A stretch of DNA of 64,000 nucleotides, from contig JAIOPP010000004.1 of NCBI GenBank assembly GCA_021413845.1, forward strand, positions 1-64,000, written 5' to 3'. Both the position numbers and the translations under genes were made by a program. Below the pieces are notes generated by a model. The model was not told the DNA's origin. It saw nothing but the letters and a program-made list of their open reading frames with translations, and did no database searches. The stretch comes from Planctomycetia bacterium. GTDB lineage: Bacteria > Planctomycetota > Planctomycetia > Pirellulales > PNKZ01. Positions 53,001-62,000 of this stretch are shown here, one piece after another (the first letter of the stretch is position 1; each line of letters begins with the position of its first letter).

Positions 53001-56000
53001 TCGCCGTGGTCGGCGTAGCGACGTAGGCCGCGAAATCGACGACGCCGGCGCTCGTCGGCTGGGCCGTGGCCCAACCGCCGATGATGCCGTTCGTCGTGCC
53101 CGGAGCCGTGGTGGTCACGAGGATTTGCGGATTCGCACCGACCAGGCCCAACGTACCGTTGGCATTGGCGGGAGCGAAGTTGATCGTGGCTCCGGCCGCC
53201 CGGCTGGTGTCGATGCTCGCCAAGTTCAACGTCGCGGCCACGGTGGTGTTCGCGGTCCCCCGACCGACGGTGATCGCGTTGGCGCCGCTCGCCCCGAACG
53301 TGATCGCCCCGAAGCTCTGCGTCAGAGCGACTCCGGCGGCGTTTTGCGACAGAACGCTCACCGTACCGCCGCGGAGATCGACGGGCAGGCCGGTGGTGAA
53401 TCCCGCGCCGCCGCCGATGCGGTTGTCGATGTTCGCCAACGTATTGTCGACGAGCAACACGCCGTTCTGATTGAGCGTGATCTGCGGCGTCCCGGCGGTC
53501 TGCCAAGAGCCGGTGCCGACTCCCGTGGTCTGACCGAACGTCGCCCGCGCGTTGGTGATCGTCAGCGTGCCGCTGAAGTCGCTCGCCGTGGCACCCGTCA
53601 AGTTCAGGATCGGCGTCGTGGTCGACATGCTGCTGACCAGCAAGTTGCCGCTGCCGGTGAGCTTGCCGGCGATGGTGATGTCGCGGTTCGTGGTCGAAAG
53701 AACTCCGGCGACGTCGCCGAGGAAGACCGTCGAGGTCGAGCCGGATTGGAGCGTCACGGTTTTGCCGCCGGCGTACGTCGGCACTACGCCCGCCGTCGCC
53801 CCGGCCAACGTCCCGCCGTTGAGCGTGATGTCGTTGGCGTAAACCGTGGCGACGTTGCCGCTGGTCAAGACGCCGCCGGCGTTGATCGTGGCCGTACTGC
53901 CGGCCGCACCGAGCGCGTTGGGGGCGGTGACCGTGCTCCCCAGTTGCAGCACGCCGCCGTTGACGGCCCAATTGGCGAGCACGTCCGAGGTGTTCGCGGC
54001 GAGGATCACTTTCCCCTGGCCGCCGATGTTGATCGTCGTATTGGCGCCGCCGCCGGTAAGTCCGCCGGTGGTCGTGCCGGCCAAAGGACCGAAGGCGGGG
54101 CTGCCGATCGTGAGGATGTCGCCGGTGGTGAAGGCGGTCGAACCGGCGAAGCTGGTGCCGGTTTGAATGTTGACGCTCTTGCCGGCCGTGACGCCGATCG
54201 GGTTGACGAGCCCGGTGAAGCCGGCGGCGGCTCCGACGCCGCGGAGCGTCGCACCGTCGTCGTTGAGGACGATGGTGCCGCTGGTCATCGCGACGCCGTT
54301 GATTTCCAAGGTGCCGGCGGCGTTGATCGTCGTGGCGCTGGTTCCCAAGGCGATGACGTTGGCCGTGCGGAGGATGCCGCCGTCGACCGTGATCGCGCCG
54401 GTCGTGCCGCTCGCGGCGCTGAGGTTCAAGATCCCCGTGCCGGACTTCTTGAAGCCGAAGCTCCCGCCGAGCTCGTTGATTTGCGCGAGTTGCAGGAAGG
54501 CGTTCGTGCCGACGTTGAATTCGGAGTTGCCGGTCAAGGTCGTGAGGCCGGTGAAGGAGAGGCCCGCCCCCGTGGCAAAGCCGCCGATTTGCGTCGTCGT
54601 GACGCTCAGGGTGTTCAAGCCCGACGTGTTGCCGCCGAGCGACAACGTCGCCAAGCTGTGGAGGATGGCCGGGGCCGAGTTAATCGGCTGCGCGCCGACC
54701 GCGGCATAGCCGGTGATGCCGGTCAGCGGATCGACGTTGATCGTCGAACTCTTCGAGACGAGCGTGTTCTTGGCGTAGGCGACCGTTGCGTTGCCGCGGA
54801 GATCTAAGGTGCCCCCGGCGAGCGTCAAGGCCCCCGGCGCCACGCTGTTGCCGAACGCCCCGACGACGGTCCCGCGCAAAATCCCGTCCTTCACCGTCAC
54901 CGTGCCGGTCTGCGTGTTCGCGAGCGACAACAGCATCAAGCCGGCGCCGTCCTTGGTGAACGAGCCGTTCGTAACGGCCATCGCCACGGTCCCGAATTCC
55001 AGGCTCGCGCCCGTGCCGACGTTGAAGGTCGTATTCGTATCGGGCGTCAACGTCACGATGCCGGTGAAGCGCAGGCCGTAGCCGTTGGCGCTGGTGATCT
55101 TCAGGGTCTGGTTTCCGACCCCCATGTTCAGCGCGGCGAGAGATAGAATATTGCCGCTCGCTCCGCCGTCGACCTGGTCGACGTTGATCGTCGCCGTCGC
55201 GTTCGACTCGACGATGTTGATCGCGTTCCCCGTGCCGCCGCCGAAGAATTGCGTCGTATTCGCCAACAGGTTCAACGTGGTACCGTTCGCCAGCCAAATC
55301 GGCGCGGCCGCCCCCGTCGCGGCGCTCAAGGTCTTCGCCGTCAGCGAGCCGGCGTTGACGAAGATGTTCGCCGTGAGTGTGTTCGCTCCGGTGAGGGTAA
55401 AGTCTCCGGCGCCGACTTTCATGAGCCCGGCGGCCGTCCCCAACGGAGCGCCGCTGATGATACCGGCGAACGTCTTTGAGGAATTCAAGCCGACCCCGCT
55501 GCCGAACGTCAACGTCCCGTTGGTCCCCAAGGCGATCTGACCCACGCCGCTCAAGGAAGCGACGGTCTGATTCCAGTTGGCCAAGTTAAATGCGCTGGCC
55601 GTGGGGCTGTTGACGATCAAGTCCGTGGTGGTCGGCAAGACGTTATTGAAGCCCAGCGTGATTCCGCCGTGCGTCAAGGTCGTGCCGCCGGTGTAGGAGG
55701 TGGGGTTGACCAAGGTCTGGATTGCGGTCCCGACCTTCACCAGGCTTCCCGAGCCGGTGATCGTCCCCGTGTACGTGGCGGCGAGATTATTGGCGCCGAT
55801 CGTCAGCGTGGCGCTACCGACGCCGAGATTGATCACGCCGTTCACCGTCGGCACGCCGGCGATGAGCGGAGCGGTCGGTGCGCCCGGGATCGCGATCTGC
55901 GTACCGTAAATCGCGGTCGTGGTCGAGGCCAGCGAACCGATCGTGTCGCTGACGCCGTTCATGTTCACCACGCCCGACTGGTTGAGCGTGAGCCCCGCGT

Positions 56001-59000
56001 AGTCGTTGATCTGATCGTTGCCTGCGGTCGCGAGGTAAGTAATGCCCGCCGCCGGACCGCCGCCGTTCAAACCGACCACGATCGATGCCACGGCCCCGAC
56101 ACCGGCGGCGCCGCCGACGCCGATCGCGTTGACTCCGCTTCCCGTCTTGCCGAGCACGACGGTTCCGGCGTTGATCGTCGTCACGCCGGCGTAGTAGTTG
56201 TTCGTCGTGCCGTCGAACGTGAGCTTCGAGGTCGCCGGCGTAGCGCTCGTGCTGCCGTAGGTCAGAGTTCCCGTGCCGATATTGATGGCGCCGGAGAGGG
56301 TCAAGTCGCCCGCCCCGATGACGTTCACGCTCGCCGCGAGGACCGAGTGCATGATTTCTCCGGTCAGCGTGAGCTTGTCGCCGGCGGTCGACGACTTGAT
56401 CGTCGAGGTCGCGGCGAGGTTGACCAAGCCCGCGAAGGAGTTGTTGCCGCTGATGCTGTTCAACGCTCCGGGGAGCGCCAGATCGGCCGCGTCGGTGACG
56501 TTCACGCCGGTCCCCGACAAGCTCAGGACGGTATTGGCGTTATAGCTGAAGCCCCCCTTCACGCCGAGGGTCGTCACGGCGTTGACTTGAACCAACCGCA
56601 GGACCGAGTTATCCCCCAAGGCCGAGGCGCTGTTCGCGATCAGCCGGCCGCCGGTGTTGACCGTGAGCGTGATCGGGCCGCCGAAGCTGTTGGCCCCGCT
56701 GAGCTCCAACGTTCCGAGACCCGACTTCGTGATCGCGAGGCCGGTCCCCGAAATGGCGGCCGAGATGGTGAGATCCGCCAGTTCGTTGTTCGTCCCCGTC
56801 GACACGGAATCATTGACGGTGAAAATCCGGTTGGCACCGCTCGAAACGCGCGTGAGGCCCGCGCCGTTGACGTCCGTGCCGTAGAGGTCGTAGGCGAGGG
56901 CCAATTTCCCCGCGATGGTCGCGCCGTTCAGATCGTTGAAGGCGCCGTAGGTCACGTCGCCGCCGAGGTTGAGCACCCCTGCGCCCGTGTCGATCGAGAT
57001 CGCCGAGCCGTAAGCTCCGCCGGCGAAGGTCGTCGCCCCCAAGGTCAGCGCCCCGGTCAACGTCAGGCTGCCTGCGCCGGGGCCGGCGGCGCCGAAGGTG
57101 GTATCCGCGGTATTCACGATGCTACCGGCGAGGAGGTTCAAGGCCCCGACCGTATTGTTGTAGCGATGAATATCGAAGACGGCCGAGCCGTTGTTGATCG
57201 TCAGCGCGGCCCGCGCGATTTGACCGTTCGACGGGGTGCTCGAGTAAAGCGAGTTGCTCGCCCCCATGACGATCGTCCCTTCGTTCAGGAACAAACCGCC
57301 CGTGAAGACGTTCCCTCCCGAGATGACCATCGTCCCCGCTCCGGACTTGTTCACCGGCATGGCGCCGGAGATCGCGGCGCTGAGGTTCAACGTGCTCATG
57401 GCGTTGGTGACCCAGAAGGAGAGAGGGGTCGCCGTGGCGGCGCTGGTGATCGAACCCGACCCGGCGGTATTGACCGGGATCGTGGAGGTCCGTTGGATCG
57501 AGAAGGTGCTGTTGTTCGCGCCGTTGAAGATGATGTTGCCGCTCGTGACCGTCAGCACGCCGGCGCCCGACTCCGAGCCGCCGATGTCGATCGTCTTCCC
57601 CGTGTCCGGGTTGTCGATCGTCAAGGAGCCGATGGTACGGGCGAAGCCCGACATCGCCTGGCTGTCCATGCCGGCCACGAACTTCACGTTGTTCGTGGGG
57701 AAGATCAGCGTGGACTGGGTGAAGAGCGGCGTGGTCTGATCGACGGACAAGTTAAGCGGGGTCGCTTCGGCCAGCGTCAAAGCGCGCGCACCGAGAATCT
57801 GATCGTAGAAGGCCATGCTGTTGTTATTGACGATCACCCCCGGCAAGACGGCATTGATCACCGCTCCGGCGAAGAGAACGCGCGGCGCATCCCCCGCCGT
57901 ACCCAACGTTCCGGTCCCGCTGCTCGTGATATTCACCGTGCCGCCGGTTCGGACCAAGTCGCCGGTGAAGGCCAGGATCGTCGAAGAACCGGCCCCCGTC
58001 CCGTTCGTCACGTTGATCGTCGAAGAACCGGAGTTCAGGGTCGGCAGGCCGACTTGCTCCAGCACGGCGACGCCGTTCTTGCCGACCAACGACAAACCGC
58101 CGCCGCCGAAGCCGATCGTGGCGCTGTTGAGAACCCGATCCGCCACGTTCGTGCCGGAGTTATCCAAGCGCAGCGTGCCGCCGGAGTTGAGGTTGTAAGC
58201 CGGAGTGCCCAAGCGCGCGGCGCCGCTGAGCGCGAGAATTCCTTGGTTGACGTTGATCGTGCCGTTGAAGCTGTTGGAACCGCCGGTGATCTCCACCTTC
58301 CCGCTCCCCGCCTTATTGAGATTAAACGCTCCCTGGATGAATCCGGCCCAAACGGTGTCCAAAGAACCGTTGACCGTCAGCGCGGCCCCTGTGGCAGCCG
58401 CCCCGTTCAGCGTGCCGCCGAGATCGACCTGCAACGACTTGAGCATCTGCGCCCCGGACGAAATCACCAAGCTACCGCCGTTATTTACCGTTACGTCCGT
58501 CGAGCGCGACAACGCATGGATGCCGTTGACGATCAACAACCCTTGGCTCACCGTCGTCGGGCCGGAATAGGAACTGCTGAAAGTCGCATTGGTTAACGTG
58601 AGAACGCCGATGCCGGTCTTCGTCAGGCCGCCGGTTCCGACGATCGCTCCGACGTAGGCCGCGGACGAAGTATTGTCCGTGCCGACCGTCAACGTCTTAC
58701 TCCCGAGGTTGACGATGCCCGCGAGAAGCGGAGCGGCCGCCAAGCCCCCCGCCAACGAGCCGATGATTTGATCCCCGGCGCTGATGTCGAGCGTCGGCCG
58801 CACCGTACCCGTAACCGTATTCCCGAGCACGACGGGGGAATTGGCCGCCAAGGAGTTCACGGCCCCGAGCTTCAACGTACCGGCCGTGATCGTCGTGATG
58901 CCGGTGTACGTGCTGATCGGGCCCGAGAGCAACAACGTACCGGCCCCGGTCTTGGTGAGCCCTAGCGTGTTGCCGGTGATCGACCCTTTGATTTCCATAT

Positions 59001-62000
59001 CCTGCGGCGCGCCGAACAGGCCCGGATTCACCGTGAACGTGGTCGTCGCTTGCGCGAGGTTGAGCGTGCCGTTGATCGTCGCCCAGTTCCCGACTCCGCC
59101 GCTGGTCGCCGTAACCGCACCGCTGATGAACGTGCCGCCGCTCGCCGGCCCGAGCGAGCCTCCGGTCATGTTCAAGGTCGTCAGGTACAGCGAACCGGTC
59201 GTGCCCGTGATGCTGCCGCTCACGTTGCTGCCGGTCGCACTGCCCGGGATCACTTGCGAGAGAATGGACACGGCGCCGATGTTCTCGGAGAACCCTTGCA
59301 GGTTCAACGTCCCGCCCGCATTGACGATCACCGCCGAACCGTTGTTGATCTGCTCGTCGGCATCTAGTCGTACGATCGCCGAGCCCGACCCATCCGTCGC
59401 CCCGACGAGCAACGTCCCGGTGCCGAGCGCCACGCCGCCGGTGGCGCCGAACACGCCGGTCTTCGCCAACGCCAACGTTCCGGCGTTGACCATAATCGCA
59501 CCGGTGTTGACGTTCTGCGTCACGAGGCCGCCGCTCAAACGCATCGTTCCCGTCCCGCTCTTGATCAAAATCCCCGCCCCGCTCAGCGACGCCGTGACGT
59601 CGAGATCCACGCCTGCCGCACCATTGGCGACGATGAAATTGCGCGGGCCCGACAACACCAAGCCACCGTCGATAGTCACCATGTTGTCGCCGCTCGTCGC
59701 GACGTTATTGATCACCACCGCCGCACCCAAGCTGAGATTCCCCCTGAGCGTCAACTGGGAGCTCGTCCCATCGAGCTGCAAGACCGTGGCGTTGTTCACC
59801 GGGTTCTGCAGCGTCAACGCCGCCGACAGCGGGGCGTTGATGAGGCCGCCGCTGTAGACCAACTTACCGAAAGTTTGCGCGAAGTTGTTGAACTCCAACG
59901 TCCCGCCCGAGACCGTCACGGTGCTCGGAGCCAACGTCGGGATCGCTACCGTCGTCGGCAAAAAGTTGGCGGCATTGGCGAGTTCGAACTGGGCCGTACC
60001 GGTACCCGTCACCGTCAACCCTCCCAGGCCGAGAGAGTTGGCGACGTTGAAGCTCAACGTCCCTTGATTGACCGTCGTCAAGCCCGTGTAGGTGCTCGCC
60101 ACGCCGATCCGCATAAAGCCCGCCCCGGTCTTCGTGATCCCGGTCTGCGCGCCGCTGGCGGTCAAGGCCCCGTTGAAGAGCAGGTCGACTAAGGCCGGGC
60201 CGTTGTCCACGTCGATCGTGCGGGTCAAGCCCGTCGCCGTGGAATTGAGATCCACCGTCCCGCTGACGATCGTCTGGTAAGGCCCGGCCGTCGTGGCGGC
60301 GGTCGGGAGCAGCGCCGCGGCCGGAGCGAGGAACTTGATGTTGCTGGCCGCAGTACTGCTGAAGCGGAGCGGGGAAGCGATCGTGCCGCCGGTCACCGTC
60401 AAGCCGAAGCCGTTGCCGTTGGCTCCACCCAAAATCAAAGTGCCCGCATTCACGACCCCGACAGCCGCAGCCGTAGAATTGAGCGTCAGGCTGTTGATCG
60501 TTTCGTTCACACCCGCCGTGTTCACCAACGCCAACGGATTCGTCGCGAATCCGTTCAGGTCGTTCAGCGTCACGTCCGCCAAGTCGTTGATCTGCTCGGC
60601 GTTCGAGAGGACCACGTTCCCCGCTTGCACGATCAAGGAAGAGCCCGAGACCGCCGCCACGCCCGGAGCCCGCGCCAACGTCAGCGAACCTTGGTTCAAG
60701 TACGTCGCACCCGTGTACGTGTTCTTGAGGCTGCCGCCGATCGCCGTCGAGTTGAAAGCCAACGTACTGGCACCGGCCTTGATCAGCGAAACTCCGCTCC
60801 CCGTGATCTGCGAGTTAATGATGCCGGCCGACTGCGCGTGGATGAACAATTCGCTCCCCGCCGAAGTGAGCGTACCGCCGTTGATCGTTCCCGTTCCGGA
60901 GAAGAGCAAGCCTCCGGTCGTCAACGTGATCGAGTCCGTCGCCGTCCGTTGCTGGATCGTGACCCCCCCCACCTTCAGGACGTTCATCACCTTCGCACCC
61001 GTGATGGTATCCGTCGGCGCCGCGGAGACGAACATGTTATCGGCGCTGGTCGGCGTAGCCGTGATCAGAGTTGCGACATAACTCGTCGCGATGATCCCGT
61101 TCGTCGCGTTGTATGCGGCGAAGTCGACGCCGCCGACGGTCGCCCAACCTCCCAGCACGCCGTTCGTCGCGGTCAAGTCCGGCGCGCCGCCGCTGAACAG
61201 AACCCGAGGGCTCGCGTTATTCGTGGCTCCCAAAGTACCGCCCGAACCCACGAAGTTGATCACCGCGCCGTTGGAGCGCGTCAGGTTGACGTTAGTACCG
61301 GTACCGGTATTGATGATCAAGTCGGCATTGGTGACTTGCGTCGCCGCTCGGTTCACCGTGAGCGTCGTATCGCTGCCGGCCAGCACCAACGCGCCGATGT
61401 TCTGCGTTGCGGAACCGGCGACGGTAGCGGCGATTGTCGTCAGCGTGATCGAACCGCCGGTCGAAGTGATGGTATTGTTGCCGCTCAAGCGATCCGTGAA
61501 GTTGGTCGTCGAACCGGTGTTGTCGAGGAACAACACACCGTTTTGGTTCAACGTAATCGCGCCGGCGCCAAGATATTTGCCGGCGCCTGCGCCCGCTCCG
61601 CCGCCGACGTTCACCGTGGCGTTGGTGATCGTCAACGTCCCGGAGTTGTCGTTCGTCGCGCTTTGCAGGAGCAACAACGATCCCGCGGCCGGGGCCAACG
61701 TCGTCGATGCCGCCAGCCCGCTCACGACCAAGTTCCCGCTGCCGGTAAGATTGGCGGTCGAATTCAAGGTAATCCCGCGGGCCGTCGCTAAGCCGTTCCC
61801 GTCTCCTAACGCGATCATCGAGGTAGTGCCGCCGGTCAACGTCATCGTCGAGTTGAAGGTCGTCGTCCCACCGCCGATCGAGCCCGCCACGGCACCGCCG
61901 CTCAAGGTGACGGGATTGGCGATGATCGTAGTGACCGCGCCGGCCGCCAGGATGCCGCCCCCGCTGGAGGTGCCGTTCACCGTGATCTTGTTGCTAGTCG

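Noticed and set aside
50188-54807. A 1539-codon open frame on the plus strand opposite the giant gene
   Set aside because: It is Arg/Asp/Gly/Val-rich with no recognisable domain or signal. It arises because the GC-rich repetitive minus-strand gene avoids codons whose complement gives stops. The minus frame has clear repeats and a sorting signal.
55669-58596. A 975-codon plus-strand open frame opposite the giant gene
   Set aside because: Same composition artefact. It spans unrelated modules of the real gene and shows no protein-like hydrophobic pattern.
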